Of a stretch of DNA of 64,000 nucleotides, positions 30,392-38,638 are shown piece after piece. Position 1 is the stretch's first letter; the number at the start of each line of letters is the position of its first letter. Both the position numbers and the translations under genes were made by a program. The DNA is from a virus. Below the pieces are notes generated by a model, which worked only from the letters and a program-made list of their open reading frames with translations, did not search any database and was not told the DNA's origin. Location: positions 34,369-98,368 of the IMG/VR virus record IMGVR_UViG_3300008116_000054; one strand, 5' to 3'.

Positions 30392-33300
30392 CTACAGGGT
30401 CTTCTTGCTTCTGGTGTCGTTTCTCTCTACCTTCTCGATCTCGAGTATCTCGAGCGTTGGTGAGCCTCTCCATCCGCGCTTCAGGTTGCCCATGACGTAG
30501 ACCAGCGAGTCTACTGGAAAGCGAAAGGCTTTCTTCTGGTCCCACTTGATGCACTCCATGGTCGATAGACCGTCAGACAGAACCACTCTGACTCTAGACC
30601 ACTGTCTTCCGCTCTTGGAGACGCCTTCCGCATGCTCCGAGGACTGATACAGTCCTATCATCGCGACCCTTACGTTATGGCCGTTTTCTGAGGACTCGCT
30701 CGACGCCACAAGCTTCTCGGCCACACTGACAGACGCTATGACAGGGACTGCTGGCGATGTACCGAACGCCAGCGGTATGTCTTTTCGCTTGGTCTCTCGC
30801 ATCGCCGGCCACATGTCCGAGATCTGGTTTCTTATATACTGATCGTCGAGCACGGCCTTGTTGAAGCACTTGTAGACCTCACGCTGGTTGAGGAAGATGT
30901 TCAACGGCGAGACGTCTACCACGTCGTCTGGGATCTTCTTGATCTTCTTTAGCTTTGTGTAGTGCGACAGAAAACGCTCCCTAGCTTCTGCTATTGACTC
31001 GGTTTCGTTGGCGAGCTCGTCGAAAACGCCTGCCTTAAACAGAGCCCAGAAGTGAGACGAGTTTATGGGTCCGTTGGTCTTGGCAACGAAGTCCTCGAAG
31101 GAGGAGAACGGACCCTTGTCGATTATGTTCCTGATACTCGCTGGACCTAGACCTTTGACTGTCGACAGCGGAGCCGCGATCCTGTTTCCGACTATGGTGA
31201 ATCTGTCGGCTGGATTTCTAACAGACGGCGGTATGATCGTGTTGCCGAGGATGGAAACGTAGTGGCGGATCTTTTCCTCGCCTGAGTTGTTGAGCTCTGC
31301 TGTCCACCACTCTAGAGGAAAGTTTCGTTTCAGATACATCGTTATGTAGCCAAGGTGTCCGTAGGCGGCCGAATGAGATCTGTTGAAACTGTAGTTCGAG
31401 TACGCTTCTAGAACCTTACACAGCTCTTCTGCCTGCTGAAGCGTCCAGCCATGCTTTGAGGTTTCAGTCCTAACTTTATCAAACGCCTTTGTCATCACAT
31501 CGCGCTTCTTCTTAGCGATGGCCGACCGTATCTGGTCTGATTCTTCCAGCGTGTATCCGCAGAATTTAACCAAGATCTCCATTAGTTGCTCTTGGTAAGT
31601 GACTACGCCGTTGGTTTCCTCGAGGATCTCTTTGAGATCTTCGTGAACGTATTCCGGCTCGCGGGCTCCGTTCCTGACATCTATGTAGAACTGCGTTGCC
31701 GACACACCAGGGATAAATTCTACGTCCAACGCACCAGGGCGACACAGCGCCGTAAGGTCGGCAAGATCTTTTCGACACACCGGAGCAAACTGCTTGATGT
31801 AGCTCTTGATGAGGTCTGTGTTGAACTGAAACGAAGAGTCGGTCTTGCGCTTATAGAAGTCCTCGTACACGCCTGGATCTTCCGGCAGGCGATAGAGCAT
31901 CTGAACGCCTTTGTCGTCTTCCTCGAGAAGATCGATGCCTGTGTTTGTTTTCACGAGATCTACCACTCGTTCGATGGTCTTGATGGTCGTGAGACCTAGT
32001 ATGTCTGCCTTCACTAGGCCTGACTTCTCGACCATCGGAGCCTCAAACTGGGTCACCGGCACAGGACCAAGTTCCTCGTCGTCGAACACCATGGTCGGCA
32101 CGCGCGTCTGCGAGATGTCTAAGGTCGATATCACGAAAGCAGAAGCGTGTCGACCCATACCCTTGGGAAGACCGATCAATCGCTTGGTGATGTACTCGAT
32201 CTCTGGGTATTGCCTGAAGAAGCTCTGAAGCGTCTCGTTCGTCTCGAGATGGCCTCTGTGATATACGCCCTCTGAGTCTACGTATCCGTACAAAAAGTCG
32301 GCCTCGTCTAAGCCCTGCGGCGAGTCTGGTATCGTCGAGCATATATCCATGACCTCTTTGTCGGTGCGGCTCCTACCGAATATAGCGAACATGGCATCCT
32401 TGAGCGCGTTCTTGGTCTTGAACCTCTGAAACGTGCCGATCTGCGCGAAGCCTACGCCGTACTTCTCTTGAAGGTACTTGAGCACCGGAGACCTGTTGCC
32501 GAGGTCCAGGTCGATGTCAGGAAATGATCCTGCGTTGATACGGGCGTGGCTTAGAAACCGCTCGAAAGGCAGCTTTTCTTCTATGGGGTTTACGTGTATG
32601 ATCTTCAGATAGTACGAGATCAGACACCCACCGGCGGAACCACGAGCCAGGTTCTGTAGTATGCCTTTTGCCCTGGCAAACGCGCAGATATCCTCGTACA
32701 TCAAGAAGTACGGCAGGAAGTTGAGCTTAGGGTTCTTCCATATGACCTCGAGCTCTTTCTTGAAGCGCGCGACGTAGACCGGATCGTCTGACCATCTACC
32801 GTGCTCTTTGACCTTTGCCATAAGAAGAAAGTAGAGCTGCTTGTCGTAGTCGTCGGTCTTGTCTAGTATGGATTGCGGAATCTCTATCTTAGGCAAGTGA
32901 TATTCGTGCTTTATGTTGATTGTCTTAGATCTCTCTACTATCTTCATAGCGTTAGATCTTGCTTTTTCAACGACGTCTAGGCTCATCCAGTCTCCAAGAT
33001 GGCGCTTGAGTATGGCATACTGCTCGTCCATGGACCTTTGATGCCTAGACTCGTAGAAGAAGCGCTTGTCCTTGAACGACGACTTAGAGACGACGTCCTG
33101 CAGCACCTTGTCGTCGGGCGATATGAAATTAGCCGTAGAAGATATGATAAAGTCGTAGCCGTGAGAGTCTATCAGACCTGATATAGTGCGATTGACGAGC
33201 TCCGTTAGGTTTGGCACGTCTTGATAGGACCTGAAGCCGATGCCTTTGCTGAAGTATTTTGTGACGTCTACTGGGATCAGCTCTAGGACCAGAGATCCGA

Positions 33301-34411
33301 GCTTTCGCCTGACCTCTTTTACGTAGCCCTCAAGATCGATAGAAGCATCAAGCAGAAGCTTGCCTATAAGGCCCTTCTCGCACCCGGTGCCGAACACGAC
33401 GCCTTCTCTGTACTTTGAGATCTTGTCTAGGGAAACGACCGCGATCCTTACCTCGGAATCTTCTCTTGACTCGTCCCAGCCAAGAGACGCCAGCTTTAGA
33501 AGGTTGTAGTAACCGGCGTCAGACGTCGCCCAGGCGTTTAGCCTGAAGTACTCGAGCTTTCCGTCGAGCGACACGTTTAGGCTTATAGACGGAACCACGG
33601 TGATCGCATCCTCAGGGATCGAGATCTTGTGGAGCTTCTTGATCTTGTCTAGAACGGACTTCTTGTTTATAGACTTATACAAAGACGCAGCCCAGTGGTG
33701 GTCTGGAAACGATATCGCGCTGACGCTGTTGCTGTGCGCCCATAGGATCCAGTCCTCGACCGACACCACAGAGTCCGTGTTGCTGTACTCAGAGTGGACG
33801 TGGAGCTGAGGAAGCGGAGCGATGTTGAGCGATCTTACTTCGTCTACTATGGAGATCTCCGCGAACTCTTCTCCTGCGATCTCTGCGATCTTCATGTCTA
33901 CTAGATACGTGGCACGTATGTCGCTCATGGCTTCGTGGGCATCTATCTCGATGCCGAACTCTTCGGCCAGATTGACGAGCTTGAACTTGGTCGTCTTGAG
34001 CTTGTCTTTTACGCCCTTTGCCCTGGCGTAGACGTCTCTGATCTCGCTCGAGAACAAAGAAGAAAAATGGCTCTGTCTGCCGGCTTTCTGAAACAGAGCC
34101 GCAACAAAGGATCTGTCGAAGTTTGTGTTGTAGCCAGACATCACGAACTTGACGTTGAAGGATGAAAGGTATCGCACGAACTTGTCGACCAGCTCGGCGG
34201 ACGGCTGAAACGATAGCATCCGCTCGCGCGTGATGCCGTGTACTTTTACGGCTCCATCGTCGATGTTGTTCCAGTTTGTGGGCTGACAGAACTCGTTGAA
34301 AGGCGCATGCTCTACGCCATTTATGATAGGGATGCACGCGAGCTGGACGACGTCGTTGAGGGTGGGGTTGAGGCCCGTGGTCTCGACGTCGAGGTAAAGG
34401 TAGGCTTTCAT
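30392..34411 (-). CDS. DNA polymerase III alpha-type (C family) with fused N-terminal 3'-5' exonuclease
   Basis: 1339 residues. Residues 1-175 are a DnaQ-like DEDDh exonuclease: D8/E10 in YLDVETTG, D99 in GYNTNFDRSF, and H159 and D164 in DAHEAMSDIRA. A PHP domain starts at 203 (LHVHSEYSNTDS, then SFPDHHW). The polymerase core has ARGSAGGCLISYY (589-601), PDIDLDLG with D632 and D634, and KADILG with D803, the three catalytic aspartates. A helix-hairpin-helix follows (LSTVKGLGPASIRNI), and an OB-type region ends the protein (VRVAMIGLY..., VYVMGNLKRGW). This is a complete proofreading replicase of bacterial type rather than family A or B. An inverted repeat and GTATAAT lie just upstream. Confidence 0.92.
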   Translation of the reverse strand: MKAYLYLDVETTGLNPTLNDVVQLACIPIINGVEHAPFNEFCQPTNWNNIDDGAVKVHGITRERMLSFQPSAELVDKFVRYLSSFNVKFVMSGYNTNFDRSFVAALFQKAGRQSHFSSLFSSEIRDVYARAKGVKDKLKTTKFKLVNLAEEFGIEIDAHEAMSDIRATYLVDMKIAEIAGEEFAEISIVDEVRSLNIAPLPQLHVHSEYSNTDSVVSVEDWILWAHSNSVSAISFPDHHWAASLYKSINKKSVLDKIKKLHKISIPEDAITVVPSISLNVSLDGKLEYFRLNAWATSDAGYYNLLKLASLGWDESREDSEVRIAVVSLDKISKYREGVVFGTGCEKGLIGKLLLDASIDLEGYVKEVRRKLGSLVLELIPVDVTKYFSKGIGFRSYQDVPNLTELVNRTISGLIDSHGYDFIISSTANFISPDDKVLQDVVSKSSFKDKRFFYESRHQRSMDEQYAILKRHLGDWMSLDVVEKARSNAMKIVERSKTINIKHEYHLPKIEIPQSILDKTDDYDKQLYFLLMAKVKEHGRWSDDPVYVARFKKELEVIWKNPKLNFLPYFLMYEDICAFARAKGILQNLARGSAGGCLISYYLKIIHVNPIEEKLPFERFLSHARINAGSFPDIDLDLGNRSPVLKYLQEKYGVGFAQIGTFQRFKTKNALKDAMFAIFGRSRTDKEVMDICSTIPDSPQGLDEADFLYGYVDSEGVYHRGHLETNETLQSFFRQYPEIEYITKRLIGLPKGMGRHASAFVISTLDISQTRVPTMVFDDEELGPVPVTQFEAPMVEKSGLVKADILGLTTIKTIERVVDLVKTNTGIDLLEEDDKGVQMLYRLPEDPGVYEDFYKRKTDSSFQFNTDLIKSYIKQFAPVCRKDLADLTALCRPGALDVEFIPGVSATQFYIDVRNGAREPEYVHEDLKEILEETNGVVTYQEQLMEILVKFCGYTLEESDQIRSAIAKKKRDVMTKAFDKVRTETSKHGWTLQQAEELCKVLEAYSNYSFNRSHSAAYGHLGYITMYLKRNFPLEWWTAELNNSGEEKIRHYVSILGNTIIPPSVRNPADRFTIVGNRIAAPLSTVKGLGPASIRNIIDKGPFSSFEDFVAKTNGPINSSHFWALFKAGVFDELANETESIAEARERFLSHYTKLKKIKKIPDDVVDVSPLNIFLNQREVYKCFNKAVLDDQYIRNQISDMWPAMRETKRKDIPLAFGTSPAVPVIASVSVAEKLVASSESSENGHNVRVAMIGLYQSSEHAEGVSKSGRQWSRVRVVLSDGLSTMECIKWDQKKAFRFPVDSLVYVMGNLKRGWRGSPTLEILEIEKVERNDTRSKKTL

Positions 34412-34418
34412 CTCTTCT

Positions 34419-34437
34419 CCGATGGCTGTTCCATCGG
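34419..34437 (-). promoter_or_regulatory. Inverted repeat between the -10 site and the polymerase start
   Basis: CCGATGG (34419-34425) and CCATCGG (34431-34437), a perfect 7-bp repeat with a 5-base centre, directly abutting GTATAAT. The downstream arm ends 7 bases before the polymerase ATG and touches its GGAG ribosome site, so it could work as an operator at the start site or hinder translation. Confidence 0.5.
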
Positions 34438-34444
34438 ATTATAC
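34438..34444 (-). promoter_or_regulatory. GTATAAT promoter-like site of the polymerase gene
   Basis: Minus-strand GATCGTATAAT in the 35-base gap between the metallophosphoesterase and polymerase genes. Confidence 0.55.
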
Positions 34445-34446
34445 GA

Positions 34447-36036
34447 TCATCCTACGTGCCATTCGCCGTCTATGGCGTTGATGAGCTGACGAGCACCGCC
34501 CTGATAAACGAGGCACGACGAGTGGAGCCACGAAGAGCTGCCCTTGTTGTACTCAAGCTTTAGATAAGACGACGTCCCTACGCACCATGCTCCTCTTAGG
34601 ATCTCTGGCGTATGAGAGTGACCGGATACAGAGTTTCCGTACGAAGACTCCATAGACTGAAGACTCCCTCTGGCACCGTTTGCGCCGAGATGGCCGTGCG
34701 CCCCGCACTGTATGCCTTCGACGGTGTAGTCATCGTCTATCGACAGCCATGTGAGCTTCTTGGCAGTCTCTGCCTTCACGAAGCGCGAGATGGCTGACTT
34801 AAGCGGATCTTTTCCGTCCAGGACCTCGATCGCTAGCGTCAGGGCCACACGATGGTTGTGGGGATCTTGAACGTAGCGCGCTTCCTGAAGGTAACGCTCT
34901 AGGAACTGATCGTGGTTCGATTTTACGATGACGACCTCGTCTGTTATGGCCGCGATATCGTCAAGGTCTCTTCCAAGGATCTTGAGCTCTTCTTCAAGAG
35001 AAAGCTGGCCCTTTTCGGCGCGCTTTGCCTTAAGGAGTTTGTAGTGTTGCTCGTGATGGTTTATGGAAACGCCGTCGAAGGCGTCGTGCAAGATTATCCG
35101 CTTGGGTCTCGTTTCCTTAGACACGGCGAACCACGCTTCGCGAGCCTTAGGGTCCGTGGATCCTGCGTGCCAGTCGCCAAGCACGAAGGCCTCTGGCCTA
35201 CTAGGAGTAGTTGCTGTAGACGTGTACTTTGTGCCGAGATCGAAAAACGCGCCCTTTGAGTCAGCTTGGATCTGGCGAAAGTGGTAGATCTCGTCATCCT
35301 TGATCTCCACGACGATCGCGCCTAGGACGTGGTCGTGCTCTGCGATGTAGGCAGTACGCTGCGACATGTAGATGTCAGATGCGTAGTTGGGAGCCGTGAT
35401 GGCGCCGGTGGTCATCATGAAGTGCGGGAGCTCTTTGTTGGACGTAGGCACGGCTTTGAGCCTCTGCTTAGGAGAGGCATATATGAACGTACCGTTTCGC
35501 TGGCCGATGCGACCTAGGCCCGTCGTCGGGTCTATGTGCTTTGCTGAAAGCTTGATCGTAGACAAGAAGACGTTCGAGTTCAGCTTCGTGTCCTCGAGAA
35601 CGATGGTCTCATCCTTGAGCTTTGATGCGATAGTACCCCATTCCCTAGACTTAGTGTGGGCAGGATCAGACGACATCAGGATAAGAAGCTTCGCGTTGTT
35701 TTCCTTGCAGTACGTCTTTATCGACGCGTAGAACTTGTCGTGAACGTTACACCCGGTCACTGCCGTAGTCACAACGAACCTTGAGTGCGCTTTTACGTCG
35801 TCCCTGAGCGATGCAAGAGCCTTAGGAGAGTAAAGGTTCTCTACGGGGACATCGAAGAAATCGTCAGGCTTGTAGTTTCTCGCGACGCGCTCGAGCGCAG
35901 ACAAAGATCCGAAATGGTGAGAGACCATATCTTTGGTGATGTCCGCTTCCTGAAGATCTTTCATCTTGATATCGCGCTTGAGCTTCTTTGCAAGCTTGAC
36001 GTACGTCTTTACTATATGGCTCTTCTTGTCTTTCAT
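34447..36036 (-). CDS. Calcineurin-like metallophosphoesterase, large, unknown target
   Basis: 529 residues. The N-terminal 270 residues are of unknown type. The C-terminal half has a full metallophosphoesterase set: GDWH (287-290), HDAFD (317-321), KSNHD (372-376), a GHGHLGANG-like CGAHGHLG near 455 and GHSHT near 478. This is not the Mre11 homologue, which is at 25001. Size and layout bring to mind the large metallophosphoesterase A1 proteins of T5-like phages linked to host DNA degradation, but I cannot confirm homology. ATG at 36036 overlaps the previous stop (TGATG). It is placed between the polymerase and a nucleotide-modification-type gene. Confidence 0.7.
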   Translation of the reverse strand: MKDKKSHIVKTYVKLAKKLKRDIKMKDLQEADITKDMVSHHFGSLSALERVARNYKPDDFFDVPVENLYSPKALASLRDDVKAHSRFVVTTAVTGCNVHDKFYASIKTYCKENNAKLLILMSSDPAHTKSREWGTIASKLKDETIVLEDTKLNSNVFLSTIKLSAKHIDPTTGLGRIGQRNGTFIYASPKQRLKAVPTSNKELPHFMMTTGAITAPNYASDIYMSQRTAYIAEHDHVLGAIVVEIKDDEIYHFRQIQADSKGAFFDLGTKYTSTATTPSRPEAFVLGDWHAGSTDPKAREAWFAVSKETRPKRIILHDAFDGVSINHHEQHYKLLKAKRAEKGQLSLEEELKILGRDLDDIAAITDEVVIVKSNHDQFLERYLQEARYVQDPHNHRVALTLAIEVLDGKDPLKSAISRFVKAETAKKLTWLSIDDDYTVEGIQCGAHGHLGANGARGSLQSMESSYGNSVSGHSHTPEILRGAWCVGTSSYLKLEYNKGSSSWLHSSCLVYQGGARQLINAIDGEWHVG

Positions 36037-36371
36037 CACTCTGCCTTTTCAAGGAGTTTGATCTTCTGCTCTTTCTCTTCTTGGATGAGCATATACAAAA
36101 GAGCAAGATAGTTTCTTGCGTCTGCTATTCGGCTCTCGATGCTCTCGTTAGAGTATACTTGACCGTTCTTGATGTAGCTCTTGATAGATGATAGATGCTT
36201 AGACAAGTATATCCACAGCTTCTGCTTAGGGTCTACGCCGATGTCGTCGCAGTCCTTAAAGTTGCCAAGAGAATCAGAGGCTCCGGCATACTCAAGACCC
36301 TTCTTATACAGAAGCTCTGTCTCTTCTTCGATCATCTTGTTGAAATGATGTCTATGCTCTGCCCAGTTCAT
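36036..36371 (-). CDS. Nucleotide modification associated domain 1-like protein (DUF1599-like)
   Basis: 111 residues. KKGLEYAGASDSLGNFK, LWIYLSKHLSSIKSYI, SNESIESRIADARNYLALL follow the pattern of the small helical Nmad1/DUF1599 family found in phages and beside DNA-base-modification genes; the exact activity is unknown. The ribosome site AGGAG is held in a small hairpin (36377-36392). It overlaps the metallophosphoesterase start. Confidence 0.7.
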   Translation of the reverse strand: MNWAEHRHHFNKMIEEETELLYKKGLEYAGASDSLGNFKDCDDIGVDPKQKLWIYLSKHLSSIKSYIKNGQVYSNESIESRIADARNYLALLYMLIQEEKEQKIKLLEKAE

Positions 36372-36376
36372 AATAT

Positions 36377-36392
36377 TCTCCTATATTGGAGA
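36377..36392 (-). promoter_or_regulatory. Hairpin that can cover a ribosome-binding site
   Basis: TCTCC and GGAGA arms around a 6-base A/T loop, 5 bp perfect; the minus-strand arm 36377-36381 contains the GGAG ribosome site of the 111-aa gene, and a TAGAAT -10-like hexamer precedes it. Confidence 0.35.
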
Positions 36393-36422
36393 TTATTCTA
36401 CAACTTTTTCACAGGCATAGGA

Positions 36423-37025
36423 TTAAGAATATGTGAACGTGAAGCTGAATATTATGCCGGTCGAAGACACCTGACTAGTGTCAAGGCTCAGAGAAACCTC
36501 GTATGTGTTGAAGATTCCTTCTTTGTTCAAGGCGTAGTATATGCCGGCGAAGTATGCCTTCATATAGTTGCCTTTGAGCCTTAGGTACGTGGTGTTGTCT
36601 GTCGTCGTCACCGTGACAGTGAACACAGATTTTCCTGCTGCTGCAGCAGCCTGAAGACCGCTGAGAAGGGTGGCGTACGAGGCTGGACGAGGGCTAGAGT
36701 ATCTCAGCGATTTGTCGCTGAGCGCGTTGTCTGGTGCTACGGTGGTGTCGAACGTGGATCCTGCCGTAACCGGGGTCTCTACGATCCTTTCGACCATATC
36801 ACCTGAGTCGAGATATCGGACCGTGTAGCCGGCTAGTATCGGCGCGTTAGATCCTGAGTTCTTGATGGTGAACATAGGAGACGTGGTCGAGATGTCTACG
36901 GCATCTTCTAGAACCACATCGTCGTACCTAGGAAGTATGAATCTGCGGCCTAGATCGAACGCCTCGGCCAGCTTGCCGTTGAGGCCGTTGTTGCCGTCTA
37001 AGTAGAGTGATTTCAGGGTGGCCAT
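36423..37025 (-). CDS. Unknown beta-rich protein, 200 aa, possible virion protein
   Basis: Thr/Ser/Asp-rich with alternating hydrophobics (MFTIKNSGSNAPILAGYTVR, FTVTVTTTDNTTYLRLKG), resembling tail-tube or other beta-sandwich virion proteins more than enzymes. It has its own promoter-like site at 37058. It is out of place among replication genes, which makes the structural guess uncertain. Confidence 0.5.
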   Translation of the reverse strand: MATLKSLYLDGNNGLNGKLAEAFDLGRRFILPRYDDVVLEDAVDISTTSPMFTIKNSGSNAPILAGYTVRYLDSGDMVERIVETPVTAGSTFDTTVAPDNALSDKSLRYSSPRPASYATLLSGLQAAAAAGKSVFTVTVTTTDNTTYLRLKGNYMKAYFAGIYYALNKEGIFNTYEVSLSLDTSQVSSTGIIFSFTFTYS

Positions 37026-37028
37026 ATT

Positions 37029-37064
37029 GTCTCCTTGGAACGCAAAGCTCAGAGACTATTATAC
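37029..37064 (-). promoter_or_regulatory. GTATAAT site followed by inverted repeat spanning the ribosome site
   Basis: GTATAAT is at 37058-37064 (minus). Downstream, GTCTC (37029-37033) and GAGAC (37052-37056) can pair, and the 37029 arm overlaps the AAGGAG ribosome site of the 200-aa gene. Confidence 0.45.
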
Positions 37065-37183
37065 GCCATGGGCAGATTAGGTGGGCAGTTAGGCATGCCC
37101 AGGCCTTATCCAGCTGTAACGTAGCTGATACATTTCAGCAGCTTAGAGCAACAACTTCTTTTATGGGCTCACCATTCCGCGCG
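37065..37183. other. Intergenic region with inverted repeat shared with 44.4 kb
   Basis: No gene. TGGGCA (37082-37087) and TGCCCA (37096-37101) pair around 8 bases. The flanks AGGTGGGC and CATGCCCAGG recur at 44375-44402. Three AGCTG words follow at 37110-37145. I see no tRNA and no terminator U-run. Confidence 0.5.
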
Positions 37184-37504
37184 TCACGGATACGCTTGGG
37201 AAAGACTTGATGTCGGATTTACTTCACCAGACTCGATCTCCTCGATCTTTCCTAGAAGGAAGTCGATCTTGGCCTTCTCGTATTTGATAGCAGAGTTGTA
37301 GCCCTCGTTGAGGTCCTTGACGATCTGCTTGGCAGCGTTGAGCTTGTCGTCTGCTGCTTTCTCTTCTCGCAGGAACTTGATCTTGAGCTCTGCTTTTGCG
37401 ATGAGGTGCTCTGCTTCTTCTGGGGTGATGCTGGTGTTGTTCTCGACAAACGCCTTAGAAAGTACGTTTTTTGCTTTACCGATGTTGACCTTGCTGTTTG
37501 CCAT
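37184..37504 (-). CDS. Coiled-coil protein, 106 aa, unknown
   Basis: Almost wholly helical, with heptad-like segments (EAEHLIAKAELKIKFLREEK, IVKDLNEGYNSAIKYEKAKI). No family recognised. It is located downstream of ruvC in the same direction with a 36-base gap. Confidence 0.5.
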   Translation of the reverse strand: MANSKVNIGKAKNVLSKAFVENNTSITPEEAEHLIAKAELKIKFLREEKAADDKLNAAKQIVKDLNEGYNSAIKYEKAKIDFLLGKIEEIESGEVNPTSSLSQAYP

Positions 37505-37540
37505 TTCGATCTCCGTGGCTGTTTATTTGATCGAGGGTCT

Positions 37541-38185
37541 TTATACAAGATCGTCGTACGCGAATTGTTTCTTGCTGATCTTCTTGAAGGTAAAGTCTGG
37601 CGGCACAGGAACTAGGCTCGTGTACGTCTTGCAGTTGTATCGAAGGTACGCGGCATACATTCCCTGAGCTACGGCGTCGACAACGTCGAACCTGAACATT
37701 ATGGGCTTTCCGGTGGCCTCTGAGATGCTGTGGTTAGGAAAGCGGATGTTGAATCTTCTCCACAGTGCCTCTACTACCATAAGCTTCTTGGCCGGCTCTT
37801 TGCCCCAGCGCAATTTCTGCTCTTTGGTGGGAGTAGATCTTCCGGCAGCGAACACCTTCCAGTTAGAGATGTTCAGGACCTCGTAGTGAAGACCCTGCTT
37901 TCTGCACCACATATGAATCGCGGTCCTGTAGGCTGGGTTAACGTTCGCGCCCTGCTTGAACCTTGTAGAGTAGAAATAATCCTCTACGGCGATCTCGTCT
38001 GCTTTTATGCGGTCTTGCACTAAGGTGAGTCTGTCTTGAAGGTCTATGCACCAGTCACCGAGGTACGGCGAGGAGTTGTCTACGTCTATGAAACCGTACT
38101 CGACGATCTCGCAGCGATCGCCGTCGATCTTGACTACCGAGTATCCGCACGATTGGCCAGGATCGATCGCGAGTATGGTTTTCAC
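37541..38185 (-). CDS. RuvC-like Holliday junction resolvase
   Basis: 214 residues from a GTG at 38185 (MKTILAIDPGQSCGYS), preceded by AAGAG and 2 bases after the upstream stop; a GTG 24 bases earlier is less likely. RNase H-fold catalytic residues: D8 in AIDPGQS, E in IAVEDYFYS, and the D-x-x-D pair in FDVVDAVAQG near residue 178. It should resolve recombination intermediates before packaging. The extended C-terminus (about 35 residues) is basic. Confidence 0.85.
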   Translation of the reverse strand: MKTILAIDPGQSCGYSVVKIDGDRCEIVEYGFIDVDNSSPYLGDWCIDLQDRLTLVQDRIKADEIAVEDYFYSTRFKQGANVNPAYRTAIHMWCRKQGLHYEVLNISNWKVFAAGRSTPTKEQKLRWGKEPAKKLMVVEALWRRFNIRFPNHSISEATGKPIMFRFDVVDAVAQGMYAAYLRYNCKTYTSLVPVPPDFTFKKISKKQFAYDDLV

Positions 38186-38187
38186 GG

Positions 38188-38634
38188 TCACTCTTTTGTG
38201 AGAGTCCACTGCCCGTTCTTGGAGAGAGTCAGCTTCTCTTTCTTGACGGGGACGAGCCGAAAGCCGGCCGACTCGAGTCTTTGTACCCCGCCGTGCTTGG
38301 CGTTGATCTCAGACAGAGACATAGGCTTGTCGGTGATCCTCTGACCGTTCTCTGTTATGTGATAGTGGTGCGATTCGCCCTCGGATTTTGTGGCGTATGC
38401 AAGAGGGTTACTGGACGCTTGGACCTGAGAAGTGGCTTGTCGCATAGCAAAATCCTTTGCGCTAGGGGCCGCGACCTGCTGCGCAACCTTGATTGGGTTC
38501 TTCTTAGACTTTGGCGCCATAGACGGCATCTTAGGTGGCTTTGGCGGATCAATTGAAGGCATCCTTAGGCTTGGCATCAGACTTGCCTTGAGCAGGTCAG
38601 ACAGCTGAGCGAGTTTTTTAATCAACGTTTCCAT
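38188..38634 (-). CDS. Unknown protein with proline/lysine linker, 148 aa
   Basis: A short helical N-terminus is followed by a P/K/M-rich linker (SIDPPKPPKMPSMAPKSKK) and a C-terminal folded part (HHYHITENGQRITDKPMSLSEI). It lies between rad50 and ruvC, 4 bases from the rad50 stop. No family recognised. Confidence 0.5.
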   Translation of the reverse strand: METLIKKLAQLSDLLKASLMPSLRMPSIDPPKPPKMPSMAPKSKKNPIKVAQQVAAPSAKDFAMRQATSQVQASSNPLAYATKSEGESHHYHITENGQRITDKPMSLSEINAKHGGVQRLESAGFRLVPVKKEKLTLSKNGQWTLTKE

Positions 38635-38638
38635 ATGC

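Noticed and set aside
30351-30554. N-terminal extension of the 236-aa gene into the polymerase gene
   Set aside because: The extension is R/E-rich out-of-frame polymerase sequence; ATG at 30350 has GGAGAGAATA in front.
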